Assembly: GCF_932274485.2 (NCBI RefSeq)
Contig: NC_065881.2
Span: 558,001 to 622,000 of the forward strand
DNA from: Patella vulgata
Taxonomy: Eukaryota > Mollusca > Gastropoda > Patellidae
DNA length: 64,000 bases
Reading direction: 5' to 3'
Each line of letters starts with the position of its first letter. Within the stretch, counting starts at the first letter, position 1. The position numbers were made by a program, and so were the translations under genes. Under the pieces are notes generated by a model. The model was not told the origin of the DNA. It did not search any database and saw only the letters and a list, made by a program, of their open reading frames with translations. Of the stretch, positions 21,689 to 33,049 are shown one piece after another.

Positions 21689-22270
21689 ATTGCACTGAAG
21701 GTTCTCAGAAAGGTTTAAGATCAAATAATGATGTATTGACTAACATAAAGCCTCTGACATCTGCCGATTCCTTTGAAGTAATGTGTACCTTTGGCGATGG
21801 TGGATGGACTGGAATACTCGGTCGTAATAAGGCCTGTTTATATGAGAACTTTAACAGAACTCCGGAAGAATATGAAGAGGGTTTTGGAAATGTTGCGTCT
21901 AACAAATGGCTAGGTTTGAAACATGTACTAAATCTACTTGATAATCCGAACAGTACCTTCAGCTTACGGGTAGTCCTGATTAAACCAGATGCATCACGTT
22001 GCGTCAGTCAGTACACCAACATGTGGAGACAGTTTGACTGGTACTATCAATTTGAACAACAATCCTTTTTCTACATTCGATGTTGATTATACTAAAATCT
22101 TTAAATGTAGCAAGCGATTTGGGGGCGGGTGGTGGTATGATAGTCAGGTCGACTGCACCAGTAGCTTTCTAACAGGAACAATGGATGACTCTGTAGTAGT
22201 TAGTTTTTGGAATGAAAGTCTGTCAGAATCTCCATTAAATCAAATATATTTACAGTTACAAAGAAATTGA
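21689..22270 (+). pseudogene. Gene C fibrinogen-related exon, frameshifted
   Basis: After TTTTCTAG the exon starts DCTEGSQKGL and carries FEVMCTFGDGGWTGILGR, NFNRTPEEYEEGFGN, KWLGLKHVLNLL and LRVVLIKPD. Then, past the 68-bp loss and in another frame, it reads GDSLTGTINLNNNPFSTF, KRFGGGWWYDSQVDC and LNQIYLQLQRN before TGA. These are the FReD landmarks in the right order. Confidence 0.85.
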
Positions 22271-22674
22271 TTAAATCCATTTAGCCCGATATAAATCCCT
22301 TTCAGCAAGATAATCAATGTACCTAATTTTATATTGGAAGATCTGTCTCAAAGTCTGTATAAGTAGATACGTGTCTCAAACATTCTCACTTGGTCTAATA
22401 TGAACATGTACGATGTAAATTCACAAGGGAAAACTTCTAATTTAAATATAATTAAACGAGGGTGTCTTTTGATTGTCAGCGATTTCCAACATTTCCATTC
22501 AGAGGTACTCCCTCCTTGTAATTTAAGAACATTGTTAACACCCTACAGAGCTACGCCCTACCCCACACCAGGTGATAGTTATAATGAGAGCATTTTAATA
22601 TTTAATAATAAAAAGTTCAGGGGGACCGCACCACACACTAATGCTACTATCATACGAGTTCATCACCTAGGATA

Positions 22675-22860
22675 TTGCACCCTGCTGGCTCCCAAGCCAC
22701 ATGGATATAACGAGGAATGATCAAGCAGATTTAGCTGCCTCGCATATTTTAGAACTTACCATATCCCAAATTTTAACAGCATACAAGGATTGTAAATAAT
22801 GTATTAACGATTTTATTTGTGGCCACTGGCAACGGTCTTAGGAACTTACAGGCACAACAC
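22675..22860 (+). mobile_element. LINE fragment, RNase H region
   Basis: CWLPSHMDITRNDQADLAAS recalls the WxPSHxGIxGNExAD motif of RNase H in I-type LINEs. KDCK*CINDFICGHWQRS follows, also typical of the region downstream. Stops and frameshifts are present. Bases 22400-22675 may belong to the same element but show no motif. Confidence 0.55.
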
Positions 22861-22889
22861 ACTCCTTCTCATAACATTAAGCGTCTTTT

Positions 22890-23545
22890 GTATCGTATTT
22901 AATTATGTTTTAAGGTATTTCTATTTCTTGAATAAAATGAAATTTTATTTTGATTGTAATATATTTCATTTTTTACTAAATGTTACATTATTTGGGATGT
23001 AACGTATTTCAATCTTTTTTAGATGTTGAATTTTTTGGGATGTAATGGTTTTCAATTTTTACTAAATGTTAATTTATTTGTGATTTAATTTATTTCAATT
23101 TTTATTAGATGTTAAATTATTTGGGATGTAACGTTTCGGGAAAGGTTGTTTGTAGACGTAGCTATCAATGATCAAAGTCCTATCTATTTGGGATGTAACG
23201 TTTTTCAATATGTATTAGATTTTAAGATATTTAAATTGTAATATATTTCAATTTGTATTAGAAATGCACTGTAAGTCCATTCTTATTCAAATAGTAGTCT
23301 ATTTTAATATTTACTAGATTTTATGATATTTGGAAATTAACACAAGTTTGTATTAGATTTTTAAGATATTTGGATAATTAAAACATAATTGCACTGTAAT
23401 GTATTTCTGTTTTATTAGATTTTTCATTATTTGCATAATAATGTTTAAAGATATTTGAAGTATGTTTATTAGATTTTAAGATATTTGAATTATGTTTATC
23501 AGATTTTAAGATATTTGAATTAATTATGTTTATTAGATTTTAAGA
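22890..23545 (+). repeat. Degenerate AT-rich tandem repeat, roughly 45-60 bp
   Basis: Variants of TTTGGGATGTAACGTATTTC and TTTTTATTAGATGTTAAATT recur about ten times and decay toward 3' into TTTATTAGATTTTAAGATAT units. Confidence 0.8.
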
Positions 23546-23775
23546 TGTGCAGAACGGGGGCCTCACAAGGACAGCTGTCTAGTCGTTCGTACGGAACGAA
23601 AAAACGAGGACCCGTATATACTTTGGCGTGCATGTAAAAGATCCCTTGGCGGTTGGAATTCAACACAAGAGTAGGCCATAGTGCCGCTGTCTGTTCAACA
23701 TTTCCCTCATAGTGTATGCCCGTCTTCATTAGTCGAGTAGGAGAAGAACAATAGGACGTTAAACCCCATTTCATT
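23545..23775 (+). mobile_element. SINE family 1, 5'-truncated
   Basis: Starts at GTGCAGAACGGGGGCC and runs through GACAGCTGTCTAGTCGTTCG to GGACGTTAAACCCCATTTCA. No tRNA-like head. Confidence 0.8.
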
Positions 23776-23779
23776 TGTT

Positions 23780-24660
23780 TAAGTAAGGTGTGAATTTAAA
23801 CTATGTATATATTAGCTATTGTCTAATCCTTAATGTATATATTGATTAAGTCTTAAAGATGGGTTCCCCCGTACAAACTGGGTGATTTAATGGTATAGAT
23901 GGACTAAAAACATATTCAAACTAATTAATTTGTCATAATTTTCCTTCAAATCCTTCTCAAACATTGTAATTTTGAAGGAATGCCCTGCTATAAAAATTTG
24001 ATCAAACAGGTCATGTTTATGTCACGTGACTTACGTCAGAGGAGAACTCATTGCATACATAAGACGATGTTGTCTTTAATTGCTTACTATTTATTACAAA
24101 TAACGAATCCTAATTAAATTCTCGGATTATCCACTACCCGCGTCTTTTTCAGTCATTTTTATCTCAGAAAGTGTTGTACGTCTAACTCTTCAAAAAGTTT
24201 ATCAACTTGTACATCAAGCGCTCAATGTTCGCGTGTGACCGTTGACATCAAGCGTGCATAAATTCCTAATCGTCGGGCTGTCGATTAGGGAAACCCTTAT
24301 ATTTTTGTCCTATATACACTCGATGAGTGTTTTTCGGAGAATCCAATATTTATTTTTTCTAGTAAGAATGGATATCTCTACTTTCCATATATACCAAAAT
24401 TGCCATACTTGTATTGGAAATAACCACCCGATAAATACTTTTCTGGGAACCCATCTTTAAATATTGTGTAATCTTTAATTCTATATATTTTAAATATTGA
24501 GTACCTTGTATTTATGTGTAATTTAACAATTGTATAAGCTTTAATTATACGCATTTTGAATATTGTGTGCAATATTGCAAATGTTTTTAATATTTATCCT
24601 ACATAACATGATTTCTTTAGTAGTGGAAAGTCTAAATAATAGCCATTGGTTGGAAGATAT
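23780..24660. other. Unassigned AT-rich stretch
   Basis: No coding or mobile signal recognised. TATATTTTAAATATTG-type words recur at 24450-24580. Confidence 0.4.
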
Positions 24661-24863
24661 GTTATAGTCCGGTGGCTGAAGGGGGAGAATCGCCACCCGA
24701 GCTGTGAATTTATGAGACCAAGTTTTTCTAGACCAGTTTTTTACGTAGATTCCGAATATGGGTGGTGATCAGGCGTTTGGGGGGGGGGGGGGCGTTTTCG
24801 AGATATAGGGGGTCAAATGCCTACAATGGGGGGGGGGGGGGAGATGTAATTATGTTGACGTGA

Positions 24864-25787
24864 TCTTCTATATATATATTTGTGACTGTCGTTTGTCTGT
24901 CTGTCTTTCTGTCTGTCTGTCTGTTCGGGGTTGGCGGCTACACTAGGTCTGCCCCGAGTCTGAAATTTGGGGTATAGGGTTAGCTCGGACCGGGAAGTAA
25001 CATGGACCAGGTGGCGTTAGTCTACCACTTCCGGTTTCGGAGTTATGACCCTCGAGCGAAGCCGGTCTGTTCGGGGTTGGCGGCTACACTAGGTCTGCCC
25101 CGAGTCTGAAATTTGGGGTATAGGGTAGCTGAGACCGGGGAGTAACATAGGCCAGGTGGCGTTAGTCTACCACTTCCGGTTTCGGAGTTATGACCCCCGA
25201 GCGAAGTCTGTCTGTTCGGGGTTGGCGGCTACATCTGCCCCGAGTCTGAAATTTGGGGTATAGGGATAGCTCGGACGGGGGAGTAACATAGGCCAGATGG
25301 CGTTAGTCTACCACTTCCGGTTTCGGAGTTATGACCCCCGAGCGAAGCCTGTCTGTTCGGGGTTGGACGCTACATAAAGTCTGCCCCGACTCTGAAATTT
25401 GGGGTATAGGAATAGCTCGGACCGGGGAGTAACATAGGCCAGGTGGCGTTAGTCTACCACTTCCGGTTTCGGAGTTATGACCCCGAGCGAAATCTGTTCG
25501 GGGTTGGCGGCTACACTAGGTCTGCCCCGAGTCTGAAATTTGGGGTATAGGGGTAGCTCCGACCGGGGAGTAACATAGGCCAGGTGGCGTTAGTCTACCA
25601 CTTCCGGTTTCGGAGTTATGACCCCCGAACGAAGTCTGTTCGGGGTTGGCGGCTACATCTGCCCCGAGTCTGAAATTTGGCGTATAGGGGTAGCTCGGAC
25701 CGGGGAGTAACATAGGCTAGGTGGCGTTAGTCTACCACTTCCAGTTTCGGAGTTATGACCCTCGAGCGAAGCCGGGTATCCTGCTAG
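24864..25787 (+). mobile_element. Non-autonomous Helitron with 147-bp tandem repeats
   Basis: It begins TCTTCTATATATATATTTGT and ends GAAGCCGGGTATCCTGCTAG, inserted between A and T, without target duplication. Start TC and end CTAG are Helitron hallmarks. The interior has a TCTG-rich leader and about six units of roughly 147 bp (GTTCGGGGTTGGCGGCTACA ... CACTTCCGGTTTCGGAGTTA). The empty site is preserved in the neighbouring unit (GTTGACATAATATATTAATA at about 25945), which confirms both ends. No Rep/helicase is encoded. Confidence 0.82.
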
Positions 25788-25894
25788 TATATTAATAAAA
25801 CACAAATTTCTAAGACTGCCCATCTATAAATAAGTGTTTATGATGCCCCTGGACATCAGTTTTGATTTGTGGGGAGGCGGGGTGGGGATAGCAG

Positions 25895-25925
<31 letters not shown>

Positions 25926-26300
25926 GAGGGGGGAGGGGGTCATTATGTTGACATAATATATTAATAAAACATAAATTTGTAGGACTGCCCATCTTTAAAT
26001 AAGTGTTTATGATGCCCCTGGACAACTATTTTGATTTGTGTGGAGGTGGGGTGGGGGTAGCAGGTGTGCGTGTATGGATGGTGGGGAGGGGTACAATTGG
26101 CGGGAAGTGAGTTCACGTTGACGATTTTCTTTGAGCTTGGTAAAACATTACTTTTTAATTCCACTGCACATCTCTAAATATGTGTATACGATTACCATTG
26201 TATGGGGGAGGGTAAATGTATTTTGGGGGACAGAAACCACTTGGTTCAAAATTGACCTGAGAAGTGTTTTCTCGAGTTTTCGTTCAGTGCCAAAATATTA
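25788..26300 (+). repeat. About 170-bp tandem units, GT- and G-rich
   Basis: Unit 1 is split by the Helitron (24851-24863 plus 25788-25943), unit 2 is 25944-26112, and a diverged unit 3 follows. Shared words are ATATTAATAAAACA(C/T)AAATT, GACTGCCCATCT and TGATGCCCCTGGACA. Confidence 0.8.
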
Positions 26301-26761
26301 AATTATAATGGCACTTTTCGAGAGACCTGGAAATGTACATAAAAAACACATGTTTAGATATTAGTTTATTCTAATAATATGCGTATATCCTTTTGATATG
26401 CTTCAGATACCCATTCACATTGTAAATTCCAGCCTTGTATCGCAGAGTCATCTTGTTCGATCATTAATTTTGCAACCTGTCTCCATATTGCTGCAACATA
26501 ATTATTGCGTTTATTGTGCAGCGAAAGACTACTCGGGCAAGATGGTAATAAAGAAAGAAAGTTTTGTTATTTTTCATCACAATTAAAATTTCTCCAGAAG
26601 ATCCTTCTCCTAGTACATGTACAAACAATTTTTTTCTAAACCAGCAATTACGTCTTCAGAAGCATCATTTGTCTATCCCAGCTCTTTAAAAATTGTTAGA
26701 AAGTTGGGATTATCTTGAAAAAGACAGACAGATAGTCATTACCACTGAAAGCACGTAGTCC

Positions 26762-26842
26762 GTGATATTCTCGACACTTTCAATACTAATCTTGATTGGA
26801 TCAAAAAATATCAAGATTAGTATTGAAAGTGTCGAGAATATC
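26762..26842. repeat. 33-bp inverted repeat hairpin at the centre of the TIR element
   Basis: GATATTCTCGACACTTTCAA and following bases return as the exact complement ending TTGAAAGTGTCGAGAATATC, around a 13-nt loop (TGGATCAAAAAAT). Confidence 0.88.
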
Positions 26843-27462
26843 CTAGAACTGACAACCAACCACGAGGACACCAAATATCTTACCTACTCCTCTTCGCATT
26901 GCAAATTAATGGAGGTGCTGAAACAAATTGTATTTTGCGTTCTTGCTCGGGCGAAATAGACATCCCAATCATTCTCTTCGCAGACGATGATCCAAATATA
27001 CAAATTTTGATCGATAGAAAAGGTAGAAAATATCGCGAAAGACGACTTACATCACTAGATGACGCTAGAAAAAAGATTTTCTGGGTGAAAAAATAACAGA
27101 CCTTTCTTTATTACCACCTTGCCTAATACGTGGTCTTTTGCTGCATGGCTGGAATGAGATTTACAATGTGAATTGGTTTCTGAAGCAATAATGACATCAC
27201 CCCCACCCCCCATTGTAGACATTTGACCCCCTATATCTCAAAAACGCCCCCTCAAACGCCTGATCACCACCCAAAAAACTGGTCTTGAAAAACTTGGTCT
27301 TATAAATTCACAGCTCGGGTGGCGATTTCCACCCCCGCCCTTCAGCCACCGGACTATTATAACTACACTGAAAATATATACATTGCTACAGCAGTAAATG
27401 GGAGATCCTATTGAAATTCATTTCTCAAAATACCAACATTATTATGATACGTCATACGACAT

Positions 27463-27690
27463 AGGGGCCCGTGGTGGCTCAGTTCGTAATGCCCTGGCTC
27501 GCTAACCAGGAGATCCGGAAATCATTAGCCCAGTTAGAGCAGAAAAGTGGGATGTAAAACCAGATTTCCTTTCATACGAAATAGCATAATTTTAATTACG
27601 ATTTCAGATTGCTCAAGATGAGACCGTCTTCACTAGCCCAATCGTATCAGAACAGTAGGTTGTTAAGCCCCATTTCATTTCATTCCATTT
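27463..27690 (+). mobile_element. SINE family 1 remnants
   Basis: A head piece (GTGGTGGCTCAGTTCGTAAT) is joined to a tail piece (ATTAGCCCAGTTAGAGCAGA). A second tail piece lies at 27618-27690 (AGGTTGTTAAGCCCCATTTC). Confidence 0.65.
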
Positions 27691-27699
27691 CTCAAGATT

Positions 27700-28330
27700 A
27701 GCTAATTAATTAATTTCCAGGAAACATATCTTTCAATAGCTTACTTTAAATATTTTGTAAATTCGAAGCTTGACAAAAAAAAATAAATAAAAATAAATGC
27801 GCAAGTAATTAACAAGAGTCATGTATTTTTTATGATTGAAGGGGCGACACCAGACACACTGGTCGCTTGTAAATGTTGTGTATAAGGCGATAATAACATG
27901 TTTTAAGTCATAATATGTTTAAAATTTGTTCAAATATAACATTAAAACACAAGTAATCGATACACATTCCTGTCTTTTTTTTTTACCTTAATCCTATCAA
28001 CCCAATAATTCACTACTATCTGTTGAAAAGTTGCCAAAAATGTCAGCTTCAAGTTGAAACATCTACGTAGAGCTTTCCCAATTCCATAGAAAACAAGGGA
28101 GGTAACTGTGTTATCATTTCTCGTGTTAGTGTGCTAGAATGATTCCTGTGATTGTATAATAATAATAGTTTTTTCACAACGTATTCAGAAATCGATATAG
28201 AAATAATTATGTTTTAACCATATTATGCAACCATGCCCTTAATAATTATAGGTGGGAAGCTTAGTAAAATCAGCTGCATGACCATAATAAAATATAGACT
28301 TGCCACCGTAAGTACATTAAATTAAACATG
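27700..28330. other. Unassigned AT-rich stretch
   Basis: No feature could be supported here. Confidence 0.4.
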
Positions 28331-28334
28331 TTAA

Positions 28335-28483
28335 AGGAGCTAAATCGCTAATATTTGGGACCTAGAAATTGACACAAATGGTTCACAACGCGCATAATTA
28401 TATAATATGAATGTAAATAAACTGGTTCAATCATTTCCGTTTTTACTCTAATTTCAAATCAGTTATGTTCGGCGAAATACTCC
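28335..28483 (+). mobile_element. Left half of the TTAA-flanked MITE
   Basis: After TTAA (28331-28334) the sequence AGGAGCTAAATCGCTAATAT, TAGAAATTGACACAAATGG and CAAATCAGTTATGTTCGGCG matches 29310-29470. The other inverted end is missing. A further end fragment (TTTAAAGGAGCTAAATC) is at about 42685. Confidence 0.65.
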
Positions 28484-28489
28484 AGCGCA

Positions 28490-28950
28490 CGTGCTGTGCT
28501 AACCATTCAGTCATCCAACCCACTTATTATCACAAAGTAAAGGGATTGGACAAAAGTTACATAAACTTACAAAAACATGCTTTCCTTCATAAGTACATGA
28601 AATTATTCAAGATAACAAGAGGTACTAAATATAGAAGAGAATTAAAATGGTGCCGAGGAATAAATCTCGGGATTGGCAAAAATTGATTATGAGATATAAT
28701 ATCTGAGAATCATTCCAATGTGTGCAAGAATCCTTGAAATTATAACCCCATTTGCAACTATCTTACAGAGCAAAAATATCGAAAGATTGCAAGAACGGTT
28801 GTTGTGATGTTATTTCTCAAGTTTAAAGGTGTATTTCAAAATGATAACTTTTCCTAAGTATGTTACATATCAACGAAAGTAATCAGCTGTCATTCTGAGA
28901 TTCTTAAGTCGCGGTCAGCTATGAAAGTCAATTTTAGATTTAATAACACC
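28490..28950. other. Unassigned
   Basis: A 73-residue open frame at 28465-28686 starts inside the MITE piece and matches nothing known to me. Confidence 0.35.
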
Positions 28951-28954
28951 CCTC

Positions 28955-29888
28955 TAGTTTCGGTCACCCCAAAACCCCCAGTCTTCAACGTACGGAGTGT
29001 CAATATTTCACGATAATTACCATTGTCCATGTATAACCGGGAGTTTTTTTTATGTGGTTGAATGGTTGATTATCCAGTATCTTTGGCCAAGTCAGGTAAA
29101 TGTTGTGCCCCCTCCAGCAATAAATCCCATAATTCTTGCATCATTATAAACAAACATGAATCGTGACGACGAATTAGGATTAATTAAAAAATAACCAAAA
29201 CATAGATATAGCCGATGAAGAGAGAAATTTTACAATAAAAAATAATTAAGTTTGTTGGATATTGAACTGGCAATGCAATCTAATGGATTTTCTGAAATGG
29301 CATGCTTAAAGGTGCTAAATCGCTAATATTTGGGAGCTAGAAATTGACACAAATGGGTGGCAACGCATATAATAATATAATGTGATTGTATAAACTGATT
29401 TACATTCAATTGTTTCCGTTTTGACTCTAATTTCAAATCAGTTATGTCCAGTGAAATACAGAACAAGTGACCAGACAGAACGAGGCTAGACATATTCAAC
29501 AACTCGTGTCAAACGATGACGCCATATCTTATCTGGAGAGCATGCGCAATAGACTGGAATAACCAGACGCTAGAAATTGGCATTTGGCTGAGACTTCTAG
29601 CGTATTTCGCCGAACCTAACTGATTAGAAATTACAGTAAAACAGAAGCGATTGAATGTAAATCAGTTCATATACATTCATATTACATTATTATATGCGTC
29701 CCAATTTCTAGGTCCCAAATATTTGCAATTTAGCTCCTTTAAATTAATTGCATGGGCGTCGATATCTTGTTTTAGCACTAGTTACCTCTTTAGACAGTTA
29801 CCTCCTTTAGACTTTGTTTATGATAATGTAAATGACCGGATAATCTATGACCGGAGAGATAATGTGATAGAGATTATGATAGAGATTA
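28955..29888 (+). mobile_element. TAGTCTC-family element, copy a, interrupted by a MITE
   Basis: Homologous to 43902-44868 and 55582-56093: GGTCACCCCA, then AAACAAACATGAATCGTGAC, GAAGAGAGAAATTTTACAAT and GATAGAGATTA at the right end. No coding capacity. Copies b and c have TAGTCTC/GAGA(C/T)TA ends and 9-bp target repeats, so this is probably a Mutator-type MITE family. Target repeats are not visible for copy a. The MITE at 29310-29738 is inserted in it. Confidence 0.7.
29310..29738. mobile_element. 429-bp MITE with TTAA target duplication (piggyBac-type)
   Basis: TTAA is duplicated at 29306-29309 and 29739-29742. The ends AGGTGCTAAATCGCTAATAT and ATTTGCAATTTAGCTCCT are inverted over about 150 bp. 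The two related elements at 44.2 kb and 55.9 kb keep the empty site (CTTAAATTAATTTCATGGG), which proves insertion at TTAA. TTAA preference is the mark of piggyBac transposases; none is encoded here. Confidence 0.85.
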
Positions 29889-30015
29889 TATAGTCAAGCA
29901 TTTAGTATCATCACTCAGCGTTGAGCAGCAGTTGGGATTCTAATCCAGTAAATATCATAGGCTAGCGATGCCATCGAGAATTGATTATGGTCTTGAAAAG
30001 TTAATTAATGTCTAA

Positions 30016-30348
30016 TTAATAATTTAAATAACATTTCAGGCCTAGAGAAAGACCTGCAATAGGCAGATTTAGCTCTCGCATAATGTATGTTAAGTTGTCA
30101 TCACGCCATGATAATGTAGGCCTACACATAGTAATGTTAATGTTCAATATATCTTGGCGCTGTGTCATGTAATTTGGACAGTTCAGGAATAAGTAATATG
30201 CATTTCCAATGATGTGGCCGCGTTGACAATTTTGATTTTTAACCCGGTTAACTCGGTATAGATCCGATATCAGTGTACTGAAGTTATGACTTGGTTTAGT
30301 ATGGATTATGTATATTAACTTTCGTCGACCCTGTCCGTCCATCCACAA
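30016..30348 (-). mobile_element. LINE C-terminal fragment
   Basis: The frame contains DLYRVNRVKNQNCQRGH and YYLFLNCPNYMTQRQDIL, a degenerate version of the C-terminal zinc-knuckle region of LINE ORF2, then LNLPIAGLSLG near the end. A short relative is at 11050-11130. No RT is next to it, so it is a 3' scrap. Confidence 0.6.
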
Positions 30349-31000
30349 TTTGTTTGTGGGCGCACTCTACAGGTCATAATTTTTATTCGATTTCAACGAA
30401 CTTGGAATATAGGTTTATCTTCAAAGATCTCGGTTCCTTTCAATATTGGCATATTATCGGACCATAACTTCATGGATTATGACCCTTGATTGAACGAAAA
30501 ATCACGTTTTTTATCTTGTAGGCACTCTAAAGGTCACACTTTTCATCTGATTTTTATGAAACTTAAAGTGCATGTTTATAACCCAAACATATTCGCACAT
30601 ATCGGTTCATAACATCGTGAATTAAGACCCTGGATTGTACGAAAAATCGCATTTTTAGCTTGTGGCCCCTCTAGAGGTTACAATTTTAATCCGATTGAAA
30701 AAAACGTTTGAATATAAAACTGCCGGTCAAAATGGCCGTCCCTCGTACGCAAATAGTGTAAATATGGTATATCAATATTGTGTACCCTCTAGGAAACCCA
30801 ATATTGATTTGATTTCGATGAAACTTGAAATATATCTTTATAACCAAAAGATCGTGATTCCTGTCGATATTCGCGAATATCGGATCATAACTTCCTGAAT
30901 TATGACCCTTGATTGTACGAAAAATCGCATTTTGTTTAGCCTGTTCTCTATCCATCTCTTGCAAAATGTGGGCGTATCCTGCCAGGTAGCCGCTAATTGT
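30325..31000 (+). repeat. Tandem-repeat element, copy 1
   Basis: Units with CGATATTCGCGAATATCGGATC, AATTATGACCCTTGATTGTA and CGAAAAATCGCATTTT repeat every 160-330 bp. The right end reads CTTGCAAAATGTGGGCGTAT. The left end has GTCCGTCCATCC. Confidence 0.75.
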
Positions 31001-31416
31001 GGTGGATGTAGGTTTGATTGATATTAGAAAACTGACTTATTTCTCGATATCTTAGTGGTAGTATTCAGATGATTCCTTCCTTTGATGGTAGAGGAGAAGA
31101 AGGATTTTTTGAATGTGGTTCTATCGAATGATGATATTAGGTGTTGAGGGTTTCATAGTGTGTATGTAGTATTGGTTTTATGCTTTTTTAAGACATGGAT
31201 TATTATAAATTTCGTATAGAGTTGAGAGCTTCCTTTGATGTCATACTCCTCGCAATGTTTCGTTTGATTATATCTAATCCCACTTAACACTGCTGTAAAG
31301 GAAGCAAATTTCTGTTCCAAATTATGACTGGTCAATAGTCCGATTTACAACCAATACCTAACTATGTAACAATATCATTACGCTTTAAACATAGCTCCAA
31401 ATTGGACCAAATATTT

Positions 31417-32835
31417 TTATACGCCCATATTATCATGTGGGCGTATATTGTCGTCGCCCCCGTCCGTCCGTCCGTCCGTCCACAATTGTTTGTGAACAGT
31501 CTACAGGTCACAATTTTTATCCGATTTCAATGAAACTTGAAATATAAGTTTATCACCCTAAGATCTCGGTTCCTTTCGATATTGGCATGTATCGGACAGT
31601 AACTTCATGGATTATGGCCCCTGATTGTACGAAAAATCACGTTTTTAGCTTGTGAACACTGTTGAGGCTACAATTTTTATCCGATTTGGTTTAAACTTGA
31701 AATGTATGCTTATAACCCAAAGATCTTGGTTCATTTCGATATTCGCGCATATCGAAATCTAACTTCCTGAGTTATGGCCCCTGATTGTACGAAAAATCGC
31801 GTTTTTAGCTTGTGGACCCTATAGAGGTCATAATTTTTATCCGATTTAAAAAAACGTATTATTATATCACCGTTACACCCGAAGGATGGCCGAGTTCGAA
31901 TTTCGTGAAAAACGGCCCAAAACTGACAGACAAAATGGCCGGCCCTCGTTCTCAAATAGCGTAAAAATATGGTATATCAAGGTTGTAGACCCTATAGAGG
32001 TCACAATTTTATCCAATTTTGTTGAAACTTGAAATGTAAGTTTATAACCCAAAGATCTCGGTTCCTTTCGATATTCGCGCATATCAGACCGTAATATCCT
32101 GACTTATGGCCCCTGATTGTACGAAAAATCACGTTTTTAGCTTGTGGACCCTATAGAGGTCATAATTTTGATCCGATTTAAAAAAAAAACGTATTATTAT
32201 ATCATCGTTACACCCTAAGGACGGCTGAGGTCGAATTTCGTGAAAATCGGCCCAAAATTGACAGACAAAATGGCCGCCGTTCATTCTCAAATAGCGTAAA
32301 ATATGGTATATATCACGGTTGTGGACCCTATAGAGGTCACAATTTTGATCCGATTTTGATGAAACTTGAAATACATATTTATAACCCAAAGATCTTGGTC
32401 GCTTTCGATATTCACACATATTGGATCATAATTTCCTGAATTATGGCCCTTGATTGTGATCCTCTTGATGTCACAATTTTTATCCGATTTAAAAAAACTT
32501 TTGCATATATCACTGTTACATCCTTTTGATGGTTGAGTCCGAATTTCGTACAAATCGGACCAAAACTGCCGGACAAAATGGCTGCCCTTCGTACGCAAAT
32601 ATTGTAAATATATGGTATATCAAGGTTTTGGACCCTCTAGAGAGAGGACACAATTTTGATCCGATTTTGATGGAACTTGAAATACATGCTTATTACCCAA
32701 AGATCTTGGTTATTTCAATATTCATGCATATCGGATTGTAATTTCCTGAATTATGGCCCTTGATTGTACGAAAAATCACTTCTTTTTTAGAGCTTGTTCT
32801 CTGTCCATCTATTGCAAAATGTGGGCGATTTTATT
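31417..32835 (+). repeat. Tandem-repeat element, copy 2 (most complete)
   Basis: It begins with a small hairpin (TACGCCCATATTATCATGTG followed by GGCGTA), then (CCGT)n, then about eight units of the 165/330-bp repeat. It ends near TTGCAAAATGTGGGCG. Distances between GATTGTACGAAAAATC words are about 161, 330 and, over the last two units together, 640 bp. No conventional gene. Minus-strand open frames of 69-103 residues follow the unit period. Confidence 0.8.
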
Positions 32836-33049
32836 ATGCCAAATTGACAAGCGTATAGCAGACTATTGCAGAAAAACCAATTGCGTGACAAACGAAACTA
32901 TCAACACAAATAATACTGGTGGAGACGAACAATACTTTCCCCTTTTTTAATACCTTAAATCACTTTCCAAGGTTTTAGGGAAGACCCCATGTTAAAAGAA
33001 GGGCTGTCATGTTGCTGTACTTGGGATAGATTTGATTGAATAGGAAGAA

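Larger units (their letters stand above)
20734..22270 (+). pseudogene. Gene C: decayed PAN-EGF-FReD copy without 5' exons
   Basis: Three exons on the plus strand keep normal splice sites: PAN 20734-20978, EGF 21156-21216, FReD 21689-22270. The PAN exon has an in-frame TGA at YLYCS*DASC where gene A has CGA (a C-to-T change). The EGF exon lost five codons, including a Cys. The FReD exon lost 68 bp after VSQYTN, shifting the frame; the deletion ends share CAAC, as seen against gene D. Signal peptide and N-terminal exons are absent because the inverted duplication stopped short of them. All lesions are in the host gene copy. The sequence downstream holds a LINE scrap, not a further exon. Confidence 0.85.
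24665..27356. mobile_element. 2.7-kb TIR (fold-back) element, TTA target, hosting a Helitron
   Basis: The ends read TAGTCCGGTGGCTGAAGG and CCTTCAGCCACCGGACTA (the right end has one extra C-rich change). They are inverted over about 185 bp (24665-24850 and 27190-27356). TTA flanks both sides (24662-24664, 27357-27359). An inner stem (26399-26570 with 27095-27185) and a central hairpin (26762-26840) continue the symmetry. No transposase is visible. TIRs with a 3-bp TTA target fit a Harbinger-type non-autonomous element, tentatively. Confidence 0.72.

Noticed and set aside
22400-22720. 106-residue plus-strand frame
   Set aside because: No domain; it runs into a LINE RNase H scrap in another frame and is probably part of that fossil.
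26398-27096. Frames of 60-65 residues near the central hairpin of the TIR element
   Set aside because: They fall on inverted stems of a fold-back element and have no transposase motif.
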